A stretch of 64,000 nucleotides of DNA from Blasia pusilla (lineage: Eukaryota; Marchantiophyta; Marchantiopsida; Blasiales), in the NCBI GenBank assembly GCA_050084515.1, contig CM114272.1, positions 44,082,001 through 44,146,000 on the forward strand. The letters are read 5' to 3'. The notes beneath the pieces were generated by a model that worked only from the letters and a program-made list of their open reading frames with translations, had not been told where the DNA came from and made no database searches. Positions 55,926 through 64,000 of the stretch are shown here, piece after piece; positions within the stretch are counted from its first letter, which is position 1, and the number at the start of each line of letters is the position of its first letter. The translations under genes were made by a program, and so were the position numbers.

Positions 55926-56477
55926 TTACCTCCGAATACCCAAACCAATACATGCCACTTTTCCTAACATCAAAGGTTGGGCACCAGAGTCTAACAAGAC
56001 TCTATATGGTCTATACACATGTCCTGTAGGACTCACCAATCGGAATATCCCACTCTGGTTGTCCAACATACATACACCAGGTGTAAGCCTCTCACGATCA
56101 ATGGCTGGCCGGGCTGGTAATGCATCCATCTTCGCCGCTGCTGTCTGCCAAGTAGCACTGGTACTTAATGCTACACTTGACATAGAGGATCCCTCCACCG
56201 CAACACCCTCATCCACCTCAGCACGTGTAGCAGTAACACCCCCACGTTCACACAACGTGGCTGCTAGTTGAAATACAAGAGCTAAGTCAACTCCTAAAGC
56301 CATCAACTCCTTGGCCGAAAATAATGGGAATCCCAACACTGAAGTTGCCATCTGCGATATTACACTGGATGCTGCATCCGTGTCTACAACACGCGATATA
56401 GATACCTTAGTGCCCACTGTAGGCTCAATAGGCTGCGTAGGAACCATGGATGGAGTCCTAAGCACCTCACACAACAA
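55926..56477 (-). pseudogene. E5 retropepsin with intact DSGA loop
   Basis: Open from MLCEVLRTPSM through VFQLAATLCERGG and MLDNQSGIFRLVSP to RVLLDSGAQPLMLGK, the classical aspartic-protease active-site loop. The frame then stops; the C-terminal part (55.65-55.92 kb) is in other frames. It is the best-preserved protease loop of the family here. Confidence 0.82.
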
Positions 56478-56674
56478 GAATGACTGGGGAAGCCTAGCCT
56501 GCCTCCCAACCTCATCCCTCTATGGGTCCAACTCCACAGTAGCACCACGTGGCTTTGACGCTCGAGTGGCTCCTCTCGTAAGTGCAGCTGATGCCTCAAC
56601 CTGTGCTGCACTCGCCATTTAAGAGAGATCATCCCCTCCATAAGAGGTGGAAGCCCCTGCTCCCGAACTCCGCT

Positions 56675-58115
56675 CTATCTTTGGATACCGACCATAGTAG
56701 CCAACTCGCTCCAAATGCTCAATCTCGCGGCCATAGTCGACTCTGTCGTAGTGGTAGGGATAGCCACCGTAGGCTCTCCAACCACTGGTCCACCTCTACC
56801 ACCCCTACCACCTCGGCCTCTTGGAGCTACTCCACCACGGCCGTGGCCTGATCTCAACTCTGGATGAAGATCAAAGCAACATTCTCGAGGATGACCTGGT
56901 CTTCCGCAATGATCATACTGAGTTGGGGTCGATTGAGGCCCATCCTCCAAAGTCTGTCTCCAAACCTCTTGGGGACAAAACCTCCTAACATGATCATCTC
57001 CACATGTCCAACATGACTGTCCTTGCTGCGGGGCAGCAAATGAAGGCAATGGTCTCTGCCCAAGTGTCCCTCTAGGACTGGACCGAGGTCGTGTGTACCC
57101 CCCATGACTCCCACTACTCACGCCACCACCACTACTACGAGATTGTGAGGTGGACTGCTGAACACGAGAAGCAGGAGTTGTATCCCTACTGAATGCGGAT
57201 GTCACCACTCTCTCCTCCACCATGTTAAGCTAAATCTTCTCAGATAAAGCAAACACATGGGTCTATGTGGGTGAATCATCACTCATAAGAGTAGCATCAC
57301 GCACTTACTGGCGCAACTCTCGCCCAAGATCCCATACCAAAACTAGACCGCTCGAGCCTCAATCACACCCTGGGTAACTGAAATCAAGCATTGCATACGA
57401 GTGAATGCCTCACGAAGACTCTCACCAGTCTTTCGCTCAAATTCCTGAAGACTCCTCAACTTCTCTGTCTTCACTCCCTGATAGTTCTTCTTCAACCTCT
57501 TGAAGAACTCTGCAATCGGGCTAAACGATGGTGGGGCACTAGTTCCTCCACTAGTACCCCCACTGTACCCCCATTCCAGCTCATACTCGTACCACTCAAC
57601 GTCGGGCTGGCTGGCATAGTAAGAGCACTACTACCAGTACCACCATGGGTGATAGATACATAGCATAGAGACCAACATTGTCTCCACGCCTCAATCTCAA
57701 CAATATGGTCCTTCCTAAACTCATCGTAATCATCCATGGGTGGTCCCTCCAAGTGCCGAAACAACCCCTTCCAAGCCAAGAAGGGTGTAAACAACGTGGC
57801 GTTCCGCAACATCTGTATATCACACCATGTATCAAACTCTTGCATGAAGTCCTCCAACTCAATGGTGCCCACTGCCCGCGAGTATCATCATGGGCCCTTC
57901 ATGGCCCGATATATCCCGTCCATGTCCCACATCAATGGAGCTGCAACACTCGATAACAACATAGAAGACTCGGTGTTTGGAACACCCTCGTCCTCCTCTT
58001 CATCAATCGTCGGAAGTGGAAAAGGTAGCGGATACCTCAATCCACTCCATGTAGAACCACCACTGTCCGCACCACGGTCGCCAACCAGACCACCAGACAG
58101 CTTCATGATGACCAA
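56675..58115 (-). pseudogene. E5 gag with zinc knuckles and Arg-Gly tail
   Basis: Likely start Met 58115 (MVIMKLSGGLVGDRG); two stops lie before VGTIELEDFMQEF at 57872. Then come WCDIQMLRNA and HLEGPPMDDYDEF, a capsid part with GESLREAFTRM (about 57.4 kb), and an open stretch 57223-56675. The last carries CWTCGDDHVRRFC (C-X2-C-X3-H-X4-C) and a second knuckle YDHCGRPGHPREC, whose first Cys is Tyr, then RGRGGRGGRGG, an RNA-binding-type tail. Confidence 0.83.
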
Positions 58116-58673
58116 CGCCGATGCCGCACCACCACCAAATTACCACCACTAAGTAACCAAGTGAAGTCGGTATCGCTGTACTATTCTAGCTCTACTAGCT
58201 ATGGGTGTAGGCAACCTAACCTGTCATCACCACAAGAAGCCTCCCACGGTCTACTGGTCATCACTCCATCCTCACTACCGGTAGCACACAGGAGTAACAC
58301 TACTCTTGAAATCAACGTCAACCCTAACAATGGGTGCACAAGCAAGAAGCAACGATGGAGGGGATCCAAACATAGGAAGTCCAATGACAACCCTCCAATC
58401 GCAAATGGAAATCAAGCTAACATAATCCACCAAATGTGGCGCCCCCTGAATCCACAGAACCCACCACACAATTCTAACGCACTAGCTACTCTGCCGCAGG
58501 TTGATGACGTGCTAGTTGGACTCGCAGCACCTGAAAATATCACCTACATGGAGAGGCTACACCGTACTATGCGCTAGAGGTCCATCAACCAAAAACCTCA
58601 GATGCTTAAAGCACCTAACACATCTCTGAACAACACCAAATGATCTACACGAGTGTGTACACTGGCATAGTTA

Positions 58674-58726
58674 AGAACTCAGTAGTTAAGCGTCTTCCAG
58701 GCAGAATAGCCCAAAGATGGGTGACC
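58674..58726 (+). promoter_or_regulatory. 5S rRNA-like segment (RNA polymerase III internal promoter look-alike)
   Basis: The plus strand reads AGAACTC..AGTTAAGCGT (box A region at 58684-58692) and GATGGGTGACC (box C region, 58716-58726), with spacing like plant 5S rRNA, which has AGAACTCCG.AGTTAAGCGT and GGATGGGTGACC. Flanks outside this core are not clearly 5S-like. Cassandra-type retroelements and 5S-derived SINEs carry such segments. It lies antisense within the E5 leader. Whether it drives transcription is unknown. Confidence 0.7.
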
Positions 58727-58780
58727 AGTTATGCAACACTCAAATCACAAATCGTGCAAAAACTGCCTCACGTCCAAGCA

Positions 58781-58800
58781 AGCAAGCAAGCTTGCTTGCT
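58781..58800. repeat. 20-bp perfect palindrome in E5 leader
   Basis: AGCAAGCAAGCTTGCTTGCT is exactly self-complementary, within a run of AAGC repeats. In the leader RNA it could form a hairpin or allow dimer pairing. Confidence 0.75.
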
Positions 58801-59183
58801 CCTTGCTCCTTACTCCGCCTCTCACACCCACTCGCCCCGAGCTACCACAAGTTGCCTCGAGTTGCCTCGAAGCCTCAAAACGCCGAGAAATGCTCGAGAC
58901 AGAGCTTCCGCACTCCAAACTCTCCACATCAGAAAATCGTCGAACACGAACCATAATCTTCAATCCTTGATAACTTCCAACTCCCTTGACGAAATCCCGC
59001 GATCTAAAGCGCGTTGGAAAGCTCTCAGCAAGGTGCTTCTTTCCCAACCAATTACGCACCAGATTCCCACCTCCAACATAGGCCACAAGCCACGAATATC
59101 CACGGCTGAGTACACAATCAGCCCAAACCAGATCCTACTGATCCACAATCGAAGCTACCATCGATCTACTCAAGTTCTCTGAG

Positions 59184-59551
59184 TGAAATCCGTGAAAGAC
59201 CTACTGTCATAAAACACGTATAGAATCACATACAATCGAGCCAAACCCACTCCACGATGGGAGAATCCAGGTCGAAGCTTGCGGGAACCACCATAGCCAA
59301 GAGCTCTACTCACTACCAAGGCTAACTCCCAACGCAACAGGCTTAACTCAAAGAACTAACTGTTCTTTGAGTGCACTCCACACTATATCCTCCAACCTAA
59401 GAGCGGGCCCTACTGGGAAAGTCACCCTCAACTGAGTAACCCCCAACCCTATGTATGAAACCGCATCTATACCTAGACACTACAACCCTACATAAGGTAT
59501 GGCCTCTACTAGCACACTATACTCTACGATATAATCCGTATGGTCATGACA
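59184..59551 (-). repeat. E5 5' terminal repeat A1 (368 bp)
   Basis: Starts TGTCATGACC at 59551 and ends GGATTTCA at 59184. It is nearly identical to A2 (49238-49602). No B follows. Confidence 0.92.
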
Positions 59552-60566
59552 CCGCACCTAGGGGTCTCAAAGACCACCCTATCAGAGAATCTTGTTCATC
59601 CGAAGCTGTTCCCGATTAGAAAAAGCTTTTCCCTACCTAACTTCCCATTTTTCCATGGGAGGTTTGGTGGCAGGGTCCGGGGAGTTTTTCCACCGAAATT
59701 GGTACGCTGTGGGTAAAACCAAATTTCCAATCAAATACCACCAGTATACTATTCGTGCTATGCATGAGTAAAATGGCACATGTTAAACCACATGTTATGC
59801 CTGAACCTATCAAGTCATATGTTAAAAACTACACGTGTAAGCACCATAGGAGACAAAAATATACACATGTCATCGCAAGAGGAAAGAATTCTCAAACCGT
59901 TCCTCTTTTAATAATATATAAAAAAAACCCATCATTTGGTGTTAATTTGTTCCTACCCTAAACCAAATAAAAATTTATATTATTATTGGAGAATGACTTC
60001 TTGATTTCCAAACACCTCTTTTCTTCCTGACATTTAAAAATCGGATAGCATGAAAATATTTCGCGCTCTACGAGTAGCAAGATTTTTTTTTACCATCATT
60101 AGTTAACTAATCATGGTACACGTAAAATTCCCTCCGGAACGAGGTTCCTGCGATGATATCCCCATCATCACATGAACCTCACTCCCGGGGACCCCGGGAA
60201 AATCCCGCATAGTAAAGTATCCCGGCTCGCTCATCCGGGAAACTTTGACTCGCCCCAATAGGACCGATATACGCTGCGGTATTTTGTCTCTTCCTCCCCT
60301 CATTCCTTCGGTGGGTTGGTCTGTTGAAGCGGCGTTAAGCGGAGGAATCCGCCCGCGCAGACCTGATATATCCCTGTCGACAAGGAACAGTGGGCCATGG
60401 ACATGCAAATGCGTGGGTGATTCGGTCTATGTGAATCAGCCCTCCCCGCCTGCCTGCCTGCCTTCGTGAGTTCGGAAGAGGAGCAGCGTTGGTCTGCCTC
60501 GTTTGTTCTTGTGCTCTCGGTTTCGACTCGTTCTTCGGCGCCACTGCCCACTGCAGTCTATTTCGG
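59552..60566. other. upstream region of the M16 peptidase gene
   Basis: Holds the dispersed repeat (59973-60090) and a GC-richer stretch from about 60100 that is probably promoter and 5' untranslated region. Small frames here on both strands have no motif. An ATG at 60489 is in frame with exon 1, so a 26-residue N-terminal extension is possible. Confidence 0.4.
59973..60090 (+). repeat. dispersed repeat, right copy
   Basis: Diverged direct copy of 48892-49003. Confidence 0.5.
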
Positions 60567-63500
60567 ATGATGGGGCTACCGCAGGAGGGAGAAATTTTGA
60601 AACCGCGCTCCGATAGGAGAAGCTATCGGAGAGTGGTGTTGCGCAATGCATTGCAAGTGCTCCTCATCAGCGATCCTGAGACTGACAAGGTGAATTCTGG
60701 AAAGGTGCCTCCGAGAGTCAGACAACGAGACGTGTGCCCCTCGCGATAGATTCGCAAGTTGCATAAGATTTCTGTGGAAGGCGCGACTCACGGACAATGT
60801 CTGGAAAAATGGCCTCTAAACCCGGCCTGGCGTCATTTTCCAATGGTCCAACGGAAAGCGATTGCTGCGCCAAAATGATCTCCTCTCTGAATATGTTCAT
60901 TGAACATAATTCAATTCAAAAGTCTCATTTCAACGTACCGGTCAATGAAAAATATTGTGAAGCTTTGAGAATACATTTGGGAATTTGATTCGCTTTTTAA
61001 AGAGGTCAAGTCAAGTAAGGATTATTGAATTCTGTTGAGATGCGATCATAAGGACGATACATTTCATAGGAGAGTAACGATGAGGCATGCTGGACTATGG
61101 TATGGCGAGGCCTAAAATAAGCAGAACTTTGGGGCACTTCTCAGGAAATTCCTCTTCACTCTCGAGAACCATAATTTCGTCTGTCGTCTCTGCGACGTCA
61201 GATATTGGACTTGAAGAAGTGGTGCATAGTGATGTGTTCAAACCGGGAAAGGAGGTTCTTATGGACTGGGACTTCTTCTTTATTCTTCTTTTACACACGA
61301 AGCTATGCTCATAAGTTTTGGACCTGGCATTGTGCAGGCAGCGGGTTCCATGGACGTACATGTTGGATCTTTCAGTGATCCTGAGGACCTTCCTGGTTTG
61401 GCTCATTTTCTCGGTATGTACGCGTCTTTACTGAAGTTGAAAAGAGTTATTTTTTTCCTGGGCAACACAGGATTTTCATCACTGATCTCTATTTTGCGAG
61501 ACTCTTCATCCATCTCACAATATTGAGAGTATAGAGAAAGAACTTCAACTTTTTGAAGAGCTTTGGAAATCTCTTCTCCGATCTGATGTTTTTGAGCTCA
61601 AATAGTGTTATACTTGTGGGTTGCCACAGAGCACATGCTGTTTTTCTCAAGTGAGAAATATCCAGATGAAGACAGCTTTTTCAAGTTTCTTGTAGAGGTA
61701 CGTAGTGTTGTGCTCTGATTTTATATATTTTATGTAGTTGGTTAATAGGATGATGACTCTCGTATGAGCAATACAAAAGCAACGTATAAGCTGACTTCAT
61801 GTTGTCTGGGCTTGTGATTTTCAGCATGGTGGCCAATCAAATGCTTACACAGCTTCTGAGCATACTAACTTCCATTTTGAAGTTAGTGCTGACCATTTGG
61901 AGGAGTCACTTGACAGGTAAAGCATGACAAGTGCTTCTGTAGTGTTGGGACTTGCAAGAGTTCATGTGAGGTTCTCTCAGTTTGTTCCCAAGAAACATTC
62001 ATCTGATCATGTGGCAGCTGAGTTGTTTTTCTGTTCATAACATTTTGTCATTGTGCAGGTTTGCCCAGTTTTTCATCTGCCCTCTTTTTGCAGCAGATGC
62101 TACTTCAAGGGAAATCAAAGCAGTTGATTCTGGTGGGCTGTTCTGTCGGCCCTCTTTTTTGGGGGTTTCATGATTTGTACCGCAAGCATACAAATCATGA
62201 ATTCTCTGGTTGCTCTAATAAACATACCAATGAAAGTAGATGTTATGGCGAGGTTGGATCTTCCAAGTTAAATGTCCATGTCCTTAAGACAAGGAAGATG
62301 CAGCGCTAGCAAGGAAACTTCTTTAGCATAGGGACTTATAGTACACTCTCCTAGGAGAATGGAAAGTAAAAGCATCCACCAGGTGTTGAAGTAGATTTGC
62401 ATGATTATTGGTGCTTGGCTTGGTCAGATATAGAAGAGTTCAAATGGAGTTTGTCATGAGCGCTTTTATGGTATGGTTGCAGAGAACAGCAAGAATCTTA
62501 CAACTGATGTATGGCGCATGAGCCAGGTAATTTCCCCCTTTCTCTGTTCATTCCTTGAGTGTGTTGGAAGTCCTAATAAGAAACTTCATTCTTTCTAGCA
62601 AGCTAGTTTGGGTCCATTTGGTGTAGACTCAACTTTGGAGGTTTTCTGAAGTATAGTGAAGAAATATGTATGGTGACCAATAAAGATGAACCTTTATTTA
62701 CGCAAAAATCTATGAGTTAGTATATACATGGTGGTAGGACATAATTACCCGGTGCATAAAATTGGCTGCATCAGCATGGTGTTTCATGCAGGGTGAAAAA
62801 AACCTCTGTTCCGCACATATGAACATAGTTGAATAAGAGACATAGCTGCAAAGCATGAGAAAGGGAAAATATATTAACATTAAGTCACTGTCATCACATA
62901 CATGATTCTAAACACGATGTTGAAATATAAAGCTATCTTGGACTCTGCTCATGGCTTAGGAATCTCTGGAAAAATCTCTATTGCCTGGTGCTAACACACT
63001 CTGGGCACTTGGTGGGACAGTAAAGGGCAATCATCATATGCGTCATTTAGATTACTTTGTTTCTGCATGATTGCTAAATTAGTTGGACTGACTAGTTTGC
63101 AGGACATCACAAACTTGCTTGTGGGCTGATACATTTTAAAGAAATAAAGGAAATTCTATTTGTGTGCAGCTAGCAAGGCACATAAGCTGCAAGGATCATC
63201 CATTTCACAAGTTTGGAACTGGTGAGTTTTTTTAACCTTCACCCATACATCTACTCAAGAATCTTTTGGAACAGGAGCTATTTTTTCAGCTGTTGAAGTC
63301 GATATAGGAATCAGACGGTGATCGCTGAAAGTTTAGTCTTGTAAAGCAGGCCTGTTGTTGTGATTCTCACCATCATCAATTGTTTGTTTATAGTCTCATC
63401 AATCTTGTGGAGACTTTTTATTAGGAGATTCAACTGAAGCTTTTCAAGTTGAATTTTTAATAAAATTCTTCTCCGTAGAAATACTCTTTCATCATGTTGA

Positions 63501-63825
63501 GCTTTCCTGCTGTGTAGAGGTTCATACATATTCGAAGAATCAGGCATTCACTAACTCATGAATCAGGCATTCACTAACTCTTGAATCTAGGCAATGGCCA
63601 AGGGATTTCAGGGTATGGCTGAGGATCCAATGGTACGATTAGCAACAATATTTCATTATCATGATCACTTTAAACTTATATTGACATTCTTATGGTTTGA
63701 AGGAAGTCTGGATACCTTGGAAGTCCGACCCAAAGCACGAGGAGTGGACACACGAGATGAGTTACTGAAGTTCTATGAAGCCCTCTATTCTTCAAACTTG
63801 ATGTGTCTTTGCATCTATGGCAAAG
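60567..63825 (+). CDS. insulin-degrading-enzyme-like M16A zinc metallopeptidase, exons 1-8 (gene continues right)
   Basis: Exons: 60567-60689, 61338-61413, 61630-61697, 61825-61916, 62059-62132, 62483-62526, 63170-63221, 63703-63825; all introns GT-AG and frames join. Exon 1 reads EILKPRSDRRSYRRVVLRNA and QVLLISDPETDK. Exon 2 gives VGSFSDPEDLPGLAHFL. The Glu codon split by intron 2 completes the inverted zinc motif HFLEH (HXXEH). Exon 3 is HMLFFSSEKYPDEDSF, exon 4 HGGQSNAYTASEHTNFHFEV, exon 5 FAQFFICPLFAADATSREI ending in AVDS, and exon 8 LEVRPKARGVDTRDELLKF. This follows the plant peroxisomal M16 peptidase (PXM16-like) closely. Such enzymes are about 950-1000 residues and cleave peptides in a closed chamber, so only about the first fifth is here. 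The start at 60567 (MMGLPQ) fits the family N-terminus. Confidence 0.92.
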
Positions 63826-64000
63826 GTGCAGATATTCCCTCATCTGACTAGCTGATGTAGATGAATGATACTCCCATTCAGATTAGGTTGCTTAGAGCTG
63901 GTTTTGTGGTCAAAATTTGATTTGCTTGAAATCCTACCAGCGATTTTTTTTGTCAGACAAAAAAATTTCCAAGTGCCTTACATGTGAGAAATGTTGAATG

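Larger units (their letters stand above)
58116..59183 (-). other. E5 5' leader
   Basis: About 1.07 kb without a gene on the minus strand. It contains a 5S rRNA-like segment (plus strand, 58674-58726) and a 20-bp perfect palindrome (58781-58800). Next to A1 the sequence CTCAGAGAACTTGAG does not look like a tRNA-complementary primer site. Confidence 0.5.
49132..59551 (-). mobile_element. E5: complete gypsy element with methyltransferase and PHD finger (10.4 kb)
   Basis: On the minus strand: A1 (59551-59184), leader, gag, retropepsin with intact DSGA, methyltransferase, a 1.28-kb insertion, reverse transcriptase, RNase H, integrase with a core deletion, PHD finger, polypurine tract, B1-A2-B2. 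Termini are TGTC and GACA, flanked by CCGT (49128-49131) and CCGC (59552-59555). Its terminal repeats differ in sequence from those of E1/E2, so it is a separate subfamily with the same architecture. Confidence 0.92.

Noticed and set aside
60245-60551. Short frames upstream of the M16 gene
   Set aside because: They lie in the GC-richer leader, overlap on both strands and show no domain.

Overview
The window is plant (streptophyte) nuclear DNA dominated by nested, mostly decayed retroelements, with two recognisable host genes and one transposase-derived gene. Host evidence is an intron-containing gene for an insulin-degrading-enzyme-like M16 metallopeptidase at the right edge (60.57-63.83 kb, continuing outside), whose exon translations follow the plant peroxisomal M16 protease type, and a small SERF/4F5 gene (37.7 kb). 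GT-AG introns, long AT-rich intergenic stretches and nested LTR elements fit a land plant or a close algal relative. A DNMT3-like methyltransferase (a family absent from flowering plants) suggests a seed-free lineage, but the species cannot be named from the sequence.

At least six copies or fragments of one Ty3/gypsy-type family fill most of the window; I call them E0-E5. E0: 1-2877, minus, 5' part only, apparently inserted in E1. E1: 2878-8401, plus, 5' part outside the window or lost. E2: 20248-32585, minus, complete, with two solo LTRs inside it. E3: 46088-47822, minus, 3' part. E4: 40196-46085, minus, 5' half. E5: 49132-59551, minus, complete, with one 1.3-kb insertion. The shared gene order is gag (zinc knuckle) - retropepsin - conserved linker - C5-cytosine DNA methyltransferase - reverse transcriptase - RNase H - DDE integrase - PHD finger. 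The element therefore carries both a DNA-methylation writer and a chromatin-reader-type finger, the finger lying where plant chromoviruses have a chromodomain.

The ends of these elements are also unusual. The 5' end carries one long repeat (A, 365-515 bp, starting TGTC). The 3' end reads polypurine tract - short repeat B (106-128 bp, ending GACA) - AC - A - B. This A...B-A-B layout resembles the split direct repeats of DIRS/PAT/Ngaro elements, but here it accompanies a DDE integrase. Target duplications lie exactly at the A start and the final B end of E2 (CGTG/CGTG) and, with one mismatch, of E5 (CCGT/CCGC).

Between the elements: 8.4-12.8 kb and 13.8-16.2 kb hold diverged repeats and unrecognised sequence; 16.2-18.6 kb holds a minus-strand MULE-type transposase gene with a SWIM zinc finger, cut by a solo LTR (18600-19581); 32.6-35 kb is a mosaic of element fragments and foldbacks; 35-40 kb is mostly AT-rich and gene-poor apart from SERF. 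Four copies of a separate ~1-kb solo LTR family (12.8, 18.6, 25.6 and 27.1 kb) carry 5-bp target duplications, three of them exact.

The methyltransferase is open through all its main motifs only in E2. Other copies lost complementary parts of it, and several premature stops are CAG to TAG changes, as expected from deamination of methylated CHG sites.
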